A DNA stretch of 7,396 bases from Microthrixaceae bacterium (GCA_023264915.1 JAHFUU010000027.1:4692-12087), one strand, 5' to 3'. Shown: positions 1-6,141, numbered from the stretch's first letter. Made by a program: numbers and translations. The notes: generated from the letters alone by a model not told the origin.

Positions 1-928
1 AGTCGGCGCCGGCTCCGATCAGAGCCTCGGCCGCGTCGGCTGTGGCTATGTTGCCGGCCACGAGGGGTCCTTCCCAGATCGTACGGAGCTCACGAACAGC
101 TTGCACGACGCTGTCTGCGTGGCCATGGGCAGTGTCGATGACCAGCACGTCGACACCAGCAGCAATGAGGCCCTTGGCCCGGTCGTTGACGTCGGGCCCG
201 ACCCCGACAGCCGCGCCGACCCGCAGGCGCCCGTTGGCGTCCTTGGTGGCATCGGGGTAGTCGATCTTCTTCTGGATGTCCTTGACCGTTATGAGGCCGT
301 GGAGGTACCCGTCAGCGTCGACCACGGGGAGCTTCTCGATCTTGTTGAGCTTGAAGATCTCCTTGGCAGCTTCGAGATCGGTACCCACCGGTGCTGTTAT
401 GAGATCTCCCGAGGTCATCATCGACGAGATCGGGACATCGTCGTCGTCGTCGAACCAGCGAAGGTCTCTGTTCGTGAGGATCCCGACCAAGCGGTTCGTG
501 TCGTCGGTGATGGGCACACCGGATATGTGGAACTCGGCCATCAGCTCGAGCGCCTCGTGCACGGTGTTATGCGGGCGCAGGGTGACCGGATGGGAGATCA
601 TGCCCGACTCGGACCGCTTGACCCGGTCGACCTGGCCGGCCTGCTCGTCTGGAGGAAGGTTGCGGTGGATGATCCCGATGCCACCGAGGCGGGCGAGCGC
701 TGTGGCCATGCGGTGCTCGGTGACGGTGTCCATGGCCGCCGAGCAGATCGGGAGCTTGAGGACGATGTCTGGCGTGAGCCGTGACGACGTGTCAACGTCC
801 TTTGGGAGGACCCGGGACTCGGCCGGCAACAACATGACGTCGTCGAAGGTGAGCCCCAGCTTGCCGAACTTGTCGTCGATGCCGCCACCGGACCCCGAGA
901 TCGCCTCGTTGCCGTCTCCGAGCGCCAT
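1..928 (-). CDS. guaB: IMP dehydrogenase GuaB, N-terminal part (cut by left edge)
   Basis: GuaB oxidises IMP to XMP with NAD+, the first committed step of GMP synthesis, in the cytosol. The minus strand reads 309 residues from ATG at 926-928 with no stop before the edge. The barrel start is at about residues 22-110 (LTFDDVMLLP at 26-35, SAAMDTVTEHRMA at 63-75). Two CBS domains follow, at about 110-165 (ISGVPITDDTNRLVGILTNRD) and 170-225 (KIEKLPVVDADGYLHGLITV). The barrel then resumes with VLVIDTAHGHAD at 261-272, which includes the NAD-site aspartate D265, and AGNIATADAAEAL at 291-303. The Cys-containing IMP loop and the mobile flap lie off the window; full-length enzymes are about 490-510 residues. 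The start is backed by AGAGGTG eight bases upstream. The roughly 20-residue Gly/Ser-rich leader is poorly conserved. The two CBS domains argue for a genuine GuaB rather than a CBS-less paralogue. Identity is clear. Confidence 0.97.
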   Translation of the reverse strand, partial: MALGDGNEAISGSGGGIDDKFGKLGLTFDDVMLLPAESRVLPKDVDTSSRLTPDIVLKLPICSAAMDTVTEHRMATALARLGGIGIIHRNLPPDEQAGQVDRVKRSESGMISHPVTLRPHNTVHEALELMAEFHISGVPITDDTNRLVGILTNRDLRWFDDDDDVPISSMMTSGDLITAPVGTDLEAAKEIFKLNKIEKLPVVDADGYLHGLITVKDIQKKIDYPDATKDANGRLRVGAAVGVGPDVNDRAKGLIAAGVDVLVIDTAHGHADSVVQAVRELRTIWEGPLVAGNIATADAAEALIGAGAD

Positions 929-936
929 GGGGCCTG

Positions 937-943
937 CACCTCT
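937..943 (-). promoter_or_regulatory. guaB ribosome binding site
   Basis: On the minus strand AGAGGTG lies eight bases before the ATG at 928. It is a good match to the 16S anti-Shine-Dalgarno sequence and fixes the guaB start. Confidence 0.8.
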
Positions 944-969
944 TCTCGCTAGTCGCTCACGTTCAGCCG

Positions 970-975
970 AGTTTA
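970..975 (-). promoter_or_regulatory. Candidate -10 box of guaB
   Basis: The minus strand reads TAAACT, which fits the actinobacterial TANNNT -10 pattern. Transcription would start near 963 and give a leader of about 35 nt before the guaB ATG. A 17-bp spacer would place the -35 element at 993-998 (CCGGGA), a poor match to TTGACA, so either the promoter is extended or activator-dependent, or the call is wrong. Confidence 0.45.
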
Positions 976-992
976 GCCGCCTCGACGCCCGC

Positions 993-1011
993 TCCCGGAC
1001 CGCTGCCGGGA
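993..1011. promoter_or_regulatory. Inverted repeat TCCCGG-N7-CCGGGA upstream of guaB
   Basis: Two perfect 6-bp arms (993-998 and 1006-1011) are separated by 7 bp. One arm falls where the -35 element of the putative guaB promoter should be, so a dimeric regulator could act there. In GC-rich DNA a 6-bp inverted repeat can arise by chance, so the operator role is inference. Confidence 0.3.
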
Positions 1012-1150
1012 ATGGTTCGGGCCGTTTGGCTCACGGGCGCGGCCACAGCGCCGCCCAACGTGCACCTTGCGCGCCCCGACGTCGCGAGAAGCCGGGCACG
1101 CTCACGTGCGCCGCTCCCCCAGTCCTCGGGAAGCCGAGCACCCGAGCGTC

Positions 1151-1206
1151 GGCGAGGGAGCGTGGGCGAGGGAGCGTGGGCGAGGGAGCGTGGGCGAGGG
1201 AGCGTG
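1151..1206. repeat. Four perfect 14-bp tandem repeats (GGCGAGGGAGCGTG)
   Basis: Four identical head-to-tail copies occupy 1151-1164, 1165-1178, 1179-1192 and 1193-1206. A degenerate half copy (GAGCGTC) precedes them at 1144-1150. They lie about 85 bp upstream of the FtsK-like start codon and about 225 bp upstream of the guaB start. Exact identity points to recent slippage expansion. They could also act as an array of protein-binding sites, or be neutral. The repeat continues straight into the GGGGGC hairpin arm. Confidence 0.93.
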
Positions 1207-1220
1207 GGGGCGCAGCCCCC
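1206..1220. repeat. GC-rich hairpin GGGGGC-GCA-GCCCCC (copy 1 of a shared motif)
   Basis: A perfect 6-bp stem (1206-1211 and 1215-1220) with a GCA triloop directly follows the tandem repeats. The 13-base core GGGGCGCAGCCCC occurs again at 6192-6204 in the 3' end of radA. There is no T-tract, so a simple intrinsic terminator is unlikely. It may be a dispersed hairpin element, a boundary structure, or a site tied to repeat expansion. Confidence 0.6.
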
Positions 1221-1236
1221 CAGGCAACTAGTGCTT

Positions 1237-1263
1237 TTGCCCCACACCGGTTGTGCCGATAAC
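1237..1263 (+). promoter_or_regulatory. Weak candidate promoter of the FtsK-like gene
   Basis: TTGCCC at 1237-1242 and GATAAC at 1258-1263 could serve as -35 and -10 boxes, although the 15-bp spacer is short. The -10 candidate lies between the two arms of the inverted repeat at 1247-1281, so a bound dimer there would occlude it. This is a tentative call. Confidence 0.25.
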
Positions 1264-1281
1264 CCCGACGTGCACAACCGG
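1247..1281. promoter_or_regulatory. Perfect 10-bp inverted repeat before the FtsK-like gene
   Basis: CCGGTTGTGC (1247-1256) and its exact reverse complement GCACAACCGG (1272-1281) are separated by 15 bp. Arm centres are 25 bp apart, about two and a half helical turns. The right arm overlaps the first two bases of the Shine-Dalgarno run at 1280-1286. Two readings are possible. One is a DNA operator around the -10 region and transcription start. The other is an mRNA hairpin at the edge of the ribosome site, which requires transcription to start upstream of 1247. Confidence 0.6.
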
Positions 1282-1286
1282 AGGGG
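1280..1286 (+). promoter_or_regulatory. Ribosome binding site deciding the FtsK-like start
   Basis: GGAGGGG ends five bases before ATG 1292. This favours ATG 1292 over the in-frame GTG at 1253, which has no ribosome site and lies inside the left arm of the inverted repeat. Confidence 0.8.
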
Positions 1287-1291
1287 TCGGC

Positions 1292-4200
1292 ATGCTTGAC
1301 ATCGCCGAGACTGGCGGTTCCTCAGGCCAGGCCGCCGGGTCGCAGGGCGGATCCTCCTCGAGGCTCGCGCCCCTTCCCAAGCGGGTCGCCCCTGCCGGCG
1401 CTGGCGGGTCCGACGCTTTGGAGCTGCCCCCGCTGGCCTACTTGGATCAGCTGCTCGAACGGGCTTTCGTGCTGTTGAGCACCCTGGACAAGGACGTCCG
1501 GGACGTCCATGAGGACGAGGAGGAGCTGAAGATACGGATCGAGGCCGAGCAAGCCAAGCGCCGATCCGAGGCGGCAAAGGCCAAAGAGCAGGTAGAGGAC
1601 CTGCTGACTCGGGCCTACCGGATAGCCCAGAGCAAGACGAAGGTTCCCATCCTCGAACAGGGGTTGCTCCACTCGGTACCGGACCTCGACGAGGGGGTCA
1701 CCTTCGGTTCGTTGAGCGACGAGCTCGAAGTAGAGCTGAAAGCCGCACGTGGGATCACCGGAGCCATCCGGCTCGGGCGCATCGGCGAGCTTCTGGCACA
1801 AGCGAACCTCGTCGTCAAGCACATGCAACAAGAAGCTGAGGGTCTCCGCGAGCGGCAGATCCAGTACGTGGCCAGCGAGAGCCAGTCCGAGACGACCGAG
1901 GCCGCCGCCAGCTTCGAGATCGGCACGATGGTTTTGGCCCGAGATCTCGAGATCCTCGAAGCCAACCTCCCGCTGGCCGCCAGGCAGTGGAGCGACCCGG
2001 CCTGGAAGACCTGGCAGGCTGGCACCGGCCAGGTGGACCTTGTACGCCTCGGCTCCTATCACGACGATCGCCTCGAGGCCGAGATCCCGTTCCTGGTGCC
2101 CTTCCCGTTCGCCCAGAGCCTCGTGTTCGAGACCGGCGACCGACGAGACGAAGCCATCAGCGGGATTCAGTCGATGCTGATCCGGTTGGTGGCGGGCATG
2201 CCGCCGGGCAGCATCCGGTTCACCTTCATCGACCCCAAGAGGCTCGGCGAGTCGGTAGCCCCGCTTCTGCCCCTCGGCGACCTCGACCCGGAGCTGATCG
2301 ATGGGACCGTCGCTACGACCCCCGAGGAGATCGAGGAGCGCCTCGTCGAGCTGACCCACCACATCGAGCGTGTGATCACCCAGCATCTGCGCGGGACCCA
2401 CAGCTCGCTCGCCGAATGCAACGCGAGCGCTGGCGAGATCATCGAGCCGTACCACCTGCTCGTCATGCTCGATCATCCCGCTCAGCTCGGTGAGATCTCA
2501 GCCAGGCTGCTCGCTGCGATAGCCGACAACGGCCCTCGGTGTGGTGTCTTCACGATCATCGCCAGAGACGCACAACCCACGTACGCGACCTATCAGACCC
2601 CGCTGCCCGAGCGCGCTCAGGTGTTCAAGGTCGAGCCACAGGGCTATGGGGTGGACGTTGCAAACGCGGGCCACTGGTCTCTCCGCCTCGATGCACCACC
2701 TCGGCCAGATGGCCCCGAAGCACCCCTCGTGGAGCGGATCATCACGACGGCGGGCACCCAAGCCGGCCAGTCCCGCGAGTCAGCGCTGGCTCTGGGGAAG
2801 CTGTATGACCTCATGAACAAGGCGGTCGTGCTGCACACCAGGGCCCCGGGCATGCCCGACATCGAATCAGCGATCGACCTGGGTGATCCCACGACATGGT
2901 GGACCGCCTCCTCTGCTGAAGGGCTCGCCGCGCCCCTCGCCCGCCTGGGGCCGACAGCCGTCGCCGGGATCTCCCTCGACTCCAAGCATCCTGCGGTGCT
3001 CGTCGCTGGAAAGCCGGGCAGCGGCGTCTCCAACCTCCTGCATGCGATGCTGACAGGACTCATCGTGCTGTACCCGCCATCGGAGCTCGAGCTGTACCTG
3101 ATCGGCCTCCGCGGCAACCGGTCGCTCGGGGTCTATGGAACACAACGCCTGCCACACGCCAAGGTCGTCGCGACTCACGCGGACCGCGAGTTCGGCCTGG
3201 TCATGCTGCGAGAGATCGACAACGAGCTCGAACGGCGGCTCGCCGTGCTCCGAGACACCGTCGGCGAGAGAGCTGGATACGACACCTACCGGGACAGCGC
3301 CTCGTCCCCGGATCCGATGTCGCCGGATTCGACGAGCTCGGATCCGATGCCCCGGATCGTGGTGGTGATCGACCCGATCGAGGCCCTCGTCGTGCCCGAG
3401 GACCGTACGGCCCAGTGGATGCGCGAGATCATCGAGAACCTTCTGCGGCTCGGGCCCACAGCCGGGATGCACCTGGTGCTGGCGACCCGCGGCGACGACA
3501 TGGTGGCGGCGGCACCGGTGGCCTCGCTGATACGTCAACGGCTGGTGCTCGACGTCGACGAGCAGTGGGCCATCCAGCTGCTGGGTGACGCCGCTGGCCA
3601 AGTGGCCGGCCTGAGCCGACCCGGTGAGCTCCTGGTCTGCCCGAACGCGTCAGATCCGTCCGCGGCACGCCAGATCCAGGCTGTCTGGATCGATCCAACC
3701 GAACAGATGATCAACCTGAGGGACCTGAAGCGCTTGGCTAGCGATCACGGGATCACACGTTTCCCTCAGGTGTATGACGGCAGCGAGGCGGCACGTCTGG
3801 AGCGGCGAGATCCGATGGCGCTTGTAGGCGACGGGTCCAAGCAGGGTGCCCGACGGATGCCACGGCTGTGGCTCGGCGAGCCGATGGGACTCGGTCCTCC
3901 TGTGGAGGCTCTGTTGCGCCGCCAGGATGGCGCCAACATGATCGTGGTCAGCTCGGACCCCGAAGTTGGACAGGGCCTGTTGCTCTCGTCGATCGTGAGC
4001 TCGCTGCTCGTGCACGGTGACACCGTCGGCGTGATGGCGCTTGACTTCATGCCACCCGAAGGCTCGTTCACCGAGGCGGCCCATGCCCTCGCGGAGGGGC
4101 CCTGGACCGTCCAGCTCGCCCGCCGGCGGAGCCTTGTCAAGGTTGTCGACACTATCCACCGCATCATTCAGGATCGCCTCGCCACCGATGACGCCCGCGC

Positions 4201-4612
4201 CAAGCCAGTCCTGTTCGTCCTCAACGGGCTGGGGCGCGCCCGAGACCTCGAGGTCGACGTCTACGGCGACTCGCTCCCTGACGACGCGCACCTGCTCGGC
4301 ACGATCGAGACAGTCGTCCGGGACGGCCCCGAGGTCGGTGTGCACACTCTGGCCTGGTGCGACAGCCTCCCGGCGCTCAACCGTCGCCTTCCCAAGTCGG
4401 CTCAGCGAGAGTTCGCGTTGCGGGTCGCGGGACCGATGTCCATGGAGGACTCACTCGCGTTCATCGACTCGGAGGCTGCGGCGAACCTTGAGGCGAACCA
4501 GGCCCTGTTCGCGGACGAGGACTGCGGCAAGGTGCACAGGCTGAGACCGTACGTACCCCCCAACGTCGATTGGATCGAGCGGCTGGCTTTGGTTGTGGGG
4601 CCGAGAGCCTGA
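1292..4612 (+). CDS. Triple-module FtsK/SpoIIIE-like protein with degenerate ATPase sites
   Basis: The protein has 1106 residues, with no signal peptide or membrane segment visible. A Gly/Ser-rich disordered tail (1-45) leads into a charged coiled coil (about 51-115) and further helices (about 147-200). Three FtsK-like modules follow. Module 1 (about 250-440) has IRFTFIDPKRLG at 308-319 and NGPRCGVFTIIARD; it has no P-loop, and its Walker B is LLVMLDHP (D394, H395). Module 2 (about 540-790) has VLVAGKPGSGVSNLL, where V579 replaces the Walker A lysine; IVVVIDPIEAL, where P695 replaces the catalytic Glu; and GMHLVLATRG (725-734), with Arg where FtsK relatives usually have Gln. It keeps typical flanking text such as RLPHAKVV and LSRPGELLV. 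Module 3 (about 858-1095) has SSDPEVGQG at the P-loop position (Q894, G895) and VLFVLNG (N978, G979) at Walker B. Tandem FtsK modules occur in DNA pumps and in EccC/EssC secretion ATPases. Loss of active residues in all three suggests a scaffold or nucleotide sensor. The gene stands alone, divergent from guaB and convergent with disA. Family placement is fairly sure; function is unknown. Confidence 0.88.
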   Translation: MLDIAETGGSSGQAAGSQGGSSSRLAPLPKRVAPAGAGGSDALELPPLAYLDQLLERAFVLLSTLDKDVRDVHEDEEELKIRIEAEQAKRRSEAAKAKEQVEDLLTRAYRIAQSKTKVPILEQGLLHSVPDLDEGVTFGSLSDELEVELKAARGITGAIRLGRIGELLAQANLVVKHMQQEAEGLRERQIQYVASESQSETTEAAASFEIGTMVLARDLEILEANLPLAARQWSDPAWKTWQAGTGQVDLVRLGSYHDDRLEAEIPFLVPFPFAQSLVFETGDRRDEAISGIQSMLIRLVAGMPPGSIRFTFIDPKRLGESVAPLLPLGDLDPELIDGTVATTPEEIEERLVELTHHIERVITQHLRGTHSSLAECNASAGEIIEPYHLLVMLDHPAQLGEISARLLAAIADNGPRCGVFTIIARDAQPTYATYQTPLPERAQVFKVEPQGYGVDVANAGHWSLRLDAPPRPDGPEAPLVERIITTAGTQAGQSRESALALGKLYDLMNKAVVLHTRAPGMPDIESAIDLGDPTTWWTASSAEGLAAPLARLGPTAVAGISLDSKHPAVLVAGKPGSGVSNLLHAMLTGLIVLYPPSELELYLIGLRGNRSLGVYGTQRLPHAKVVATHADREFGLVMLREIDNELERRLAVLRDTVGERAGYDTYRDSASSPDPMSPDSTSSDPMPRIVVVIDPIEALVVPEDRTAQWMREIIENLLRLGPTAGMHLVLATRGDDMVAAAPVASLIRQRLVLDVDEQWAIQLLGDAAGQVAGLSRPGELLVCPNASDPSAARQIQAVWIDPTEQMINLRDLKRLASDHGITRFPQVYDGSEAARLERRDPMALVGDGSKQGARRMPRLWLGEPMGLGPPVEALLRRQDGANMIVVSSDPEVGQGLLLSSIVSSLLVHGDTVGVMALDFMPPEGSFTEAAHALAEGPWTVQLARRRSLVKVVDTIHRIIQDRLATDDARAKPVLFVLNGLGRARDLEVDVYGDSLPDDAHLLGTIETVVRDGPEVGVHTLAWCDSLPALNRRLPKSAQREFALRVAGPMSMEDSLAFIDSEAAANLEANQALFADEDCGKVHRLRPYVPPNVDWIERLALVVGPRA
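3309..3349 (+). repeat. In-frame direct repeat coding a Ser/Asp/Pro linker
   Basis: CGGATCCGATG occurs at 3309-3319 and again at 3339-3349, exactly 30 bp (10 codons) apart. Both copies encode part of the low-complexity stretch SPDPMSPDSTSSDPMP (about residues 675-690), just before the module 2 Walker B strand. It looks like a duplication that lengthened a surface loop. Confidence 0.75.
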
Positions 4613-4655
4613 GGACGTGGGACAACCCCGACTTCGTCCAGGCATCCTCTGGGAG

Positions 4656-4682
4656 CGCGGCACGCCAAGGGGTGTGCCCGCG
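4656..4682. terminator. Long hairpin between convergent genes, likely two-way terminator
   Basis: CGCGGCACGCC (4656-4666) pairs with GGTGTGCCCGCG (4671-4682) around an AAGG loop: 11 pairs with one bulged base and one G-U pair. An outer GGGAGC/GCTCCC pair (4651-4656 and 4692-4697) can extend it. It sits centrally in the 111-bp gap between the stop codons of the FtsK-like gene and disA, and could serve both. No T-tract follows on either strand, so this is not a textbook intrinsic terminator. Confidence 0.5.
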
Positions 4683-4723
4683 ACACGTGATGCTCCCGAG
4701 ACCGTCGACCCGCGCGACGCTGA

Positions 4724-5812
4724 TCAGGTGTACCGGTCGAGGATGCTGCTCTCGGCCAGGCGTGAGAGGCCCTCTTTGATGGACCGAGCACGGGTCTCGC
4801 CCACACCCTCGACCTCGTCGAGATCGTCGATGGTCGCTCGCATGATCTTCGAGAGGTTGCCGAACCGTTCGACGATCGCATCGACGACGTTGTCGGGCAA
4901 GCGCGGTATCCGCGCCAGCAGCCGGTAGCCCTTGGGAGTGAGCGACGCGTCGAGATCGGTCGCGCCCTCGGGCAGGTGCAGCATGTCGCCAACCCTCTTG
5001 AGATCGAGCAGATCTTCAGCATCCAGCTCAGCAAGCCCGGTCATTGCCTCCTCGAGGTGCCACGCAGAGTCCTCGTGGAAGTAGTCGCGCACCACAAGGC
5101 GCCGGTCCTCCTCGACGCCGCCCATGACCTCTTCGAGCTGGAGGCGAACCAGCCGTCCGTCGATACCGAGCTCTACGATGTCAGCCTCGATCTCTTCCGC
5201 GATGCGAAGGACCATCTCCATGCGCTGCAACAGCAGGACGACCTCGCGGATCGTGACGAGGTCCTCGACCTCGAGAGCGCTGAGTGAGGACGAGACCTCG
5301 TCGAGGCGGTTCTTGTAGCGCTCGAGAGTCTGAAGGGCCGTGTTGGCCCGGTTGAGCAACCGGGGGATCGGCTCGAGGGGGTGCTTGGAGTCGTCGACGT
5401 AGACGTTGATGATCGCCATGTCCTCGGACACCGAGATGACCGGCACGTTGATCGAGCGCGCCACCCTTTCTGCTGTGCGGTGCCGGGTGCCGGTCTCAGA
5501 AGTTGGCGTGTTGGGGTTGGGCACGAGATGGACGTTCGCCCGAGCAATCCGGCTGCAATCTGAGGCAAGGATGATCGCTCCGTCCATCTTGGCAAGCTCG
5601 GAAAGGCGCTGAGGGCTGAAAGCGGCGTCGAGCAGGAACCCGCCACTGCAGATGTTGAGGACCTCAGGGCCGTCACCGACGACGATGAGAGCACCCATGT
5701 TGGCCTGCAGTATTCGGTCAAGTCCCTCTCTCAGCGGCTTGCCGGGCGCGACCGCAGCGAGCGCGGCGAGCATCGACTCGCTGCGGCGACGGCTTACCCC
5801 GGAGGAGTACAT
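4724..5812 (-). CDS. disA: DNA integrity scanning protein DisA (diadenylate cyclase)
   Basis: DisA condenses two ATP into the second messenger c-di-AMP and, as an octamer, scans DNA; branched recombination intermediates inhibit it. From ATG 5812 the protein has 362 residues, matching the usual 355-360. The DAC domain (about 20-150) shows GALIVVGD at 40-47, KMDGAIILASD with catalytic D77-G78-A79, and GTRHRTAER at 108-116. A helical spine follows (LERYKNRLDEVSSSLSALEVEDLV). The C-terminal helix-hairpin-helix region has IPRLP at 302-306 and VEGVGETRA at 334-342. All expected catalytic residues are present. The start is uncertain: ATG 5812 lacks a clear ribosome site but gives a length and DGA numbering like Bacillus DisA. 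Alternatives are GTG 5860 (378 residues; AGGA only two bases away) and ATG 5773 (349 residues). It lies downstream of radA on the same strand, and RadA is a known DisA partner. Confidence 0.96.
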   Translation of the reverse strand: MYSSGVSRRRSESMLAALAAVAPGKPLREGLDRILQANMGALIVVGDGPEVLNICSGGFLLDAAFSPQRLSELAKMDGAIILASDCSRIARANVHLVPNPNTPTSETGTRHRTAERVARSINVPVISVSEDMAIINVYVDDSKHPLEPIPRLLNRANTALQTLERYKNRLDEVSSSLSALEVEDLVTIREVVLLLQRMEMVLRIAEEIEADIVELGIDGRLVRLQLEEVMGGVEEDRRLVVRDYFHEDSAWHLEEAMTGLAELDAEDLLDLKRVGDMLHLPEGATDLDASLTPKGYRLLARIPRLPDNVVDAIVERFGNLSKIMRATIDDLDEVEGVGETRARSIKEGLSRLAESSILDRYT

Positions 5813-5856
5813 GGCGTCGCGATCGTGGCTACGGCCGCTGCCGTGATGTGGCTTGG

Positions 5857-6141
5857 TCACCTTCCTGGGGCCCAAAGGTTGAGGGGCTCGACTTCTCCCG
5901 TTGGGGAATGGTGGCAGAAAACGCCCACCGGTGCCACGACTGGCGCAGCATCTCGCCCACCACGACACGCAACAAGTTGGATGGATCTGCCATCAGAGTC
6001 CGCGCGACAGCCACCCGTTCGAGCAGTTCGGAACTGCCAGATCATCGTCGCCCCAACCGTGAGCGGCAGCGAGCGCGTCGCTCGCACCGACCAATGGTCC
6101 GCCACGGCGTCCCGAGAAGACGGAGGGTCGATCATCTCCAC
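5857..6141 (-). CDS. Doubtful small ORF between radA and disA, possibly decayed
   Basis: On the minus strand GTG 6141 opens 94 codons, with AGGTGG four bases upstream. Its TGA overlaps the alternative disA start GTG 5860 in a GTGA arrangement typical of translational coupling. Third-position G/C is high over the first 37 codons (VEMIDPPSSRDAVADHW onward, 31 of 37) but falls after about 6030. There another frame becomes coding-like, reading LLERVAVARTLMADPSNLL and then VVGEMLRQSWHRW. That pattern would fit a frameshifted or eroding gene. I recognise no family or motif in either part. It may simply be noncoding GC-rich DNA. Confidence 0.2.
   Translation of the reverse strand: MEMIDPPSSRDAVADHWSVRATRSLPLTVGATMIWQFRTARTGGCRADSDGRSIQLVACRGGRDAAPVVAPVGVFCHHSPTGEVEPLNLWAPGR
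6023..6037. promoter_or_regulatory. 15-bp palindrome GCAGTTC-G-GAACTGC
   Basis: Two perfect 7-bp half sites surround a single central base, about 211 bp upstream of the chosen disA start. The compact symmetric form is typical of dimeric repressor sites. It is not the GAAC-N4-GTTC LexA box of actinobacteria, since the half sites face the opposite way. It could also fold in RNA as a 6-bp stem with a 3-nt loop. Confidence 0.4.
6069..6085. other. Stem-loop GCGAGCG-CGT-CGCTCGC in the radA-disA gap
   Basis: A perfect 7-bp stem with a 3-base loop lies about 92 bases after the radA stop on the coding (minus) strand. No T-run follows, so it may stabilise the radA 3' end or attenuate readthrough into disA rather than terminate strongly. 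Confidence 0.4.

Larger units (their letters stand above)
929..1291. other. Divergent intergenic region between guaB and the FtsK-like gene
   Basis: This 363-bp stretch shows no credible gene. Reading frames cross it only because the 14-bp tandem repeats lack stops. From left to right it contains the guaB ribosome site and -10 candidate, the TCCCGG inverted repeat, a small GCACG-CTCA-CGTGC hairpin (1096-1109), four 14-bp tandem repeats (1151-1206), a GC hairpin (1206-1220), and a perfect 10-bp inverted repeat (1247-1281) that runs into the ribosome site of the rightward gene. It must hold promoters for both divergent genes. Confidence 0.8.

Noticed and set aside
101..784. 227-codon plus-strand ORF opposite guaB
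   Set aside because: It is antisense to a clear GuaB reading frame. Its translation shows no family resemblance, and such open antisense frames are expected in GC-rich genes.
1151..1220. CRISPR array or iteron origin
   Set aside because: The repeats are contiguous with no spacers, so this is not CRISPR. No Rep gene, DnaA boxes or AT-rich unwinding region is nearby, so an origin is not supported.
276..1262. 328-codon plus-strand ORF crossing guaB and the intergenic region
   Set aside because: It runs antisense to guaB and then through the stop-free tandem repeats. It is low-complexity, Arg/Ser-rich and has no recognisable domain.
1253..1291. Earlier GTG start at 1253 for the FtsK-like gene
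   Set aside because: The GTG lies inside the left arm of the inverted repeat and has no Shine-Dalgarno sequence, while ATG 1292 has GGAGGGG at a spacing of five bases.
963..1577. 204-codon minus-strand ORF across the tandem repeats
   Set aside because: It overlaps the start of the FtsK-like gene and the repeat array. The translation is Arg/Pro/Ala-rich filler, and it has no ribosome site worth noting.
1322..2476. 384-codon minus-strand ORF opposite the FtsK-like gene
   Set aside because: It mirrors the codon pattern of the plus-strand gene, which has a strong ribosome site, a coiled coil and FtsK-like motifs. The antisense product matches nothing I know.
1292..4612. Type VII secretion ATPase (EccC/EssC)
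   Set aside because: There are no N-terminal membrane helices, and no WXG100, EccB/D/E or mycosin genes are beside it. The similarity is limited to tandem FtsK-like modules.
6019..6034. LexA/SOS box near disA
   Set aside because: GTTCG-AGCA-GTTCG is a direct repeat, not the inverted CGAAC-N4-GTTCG pattern required for actinobacterial LexA.
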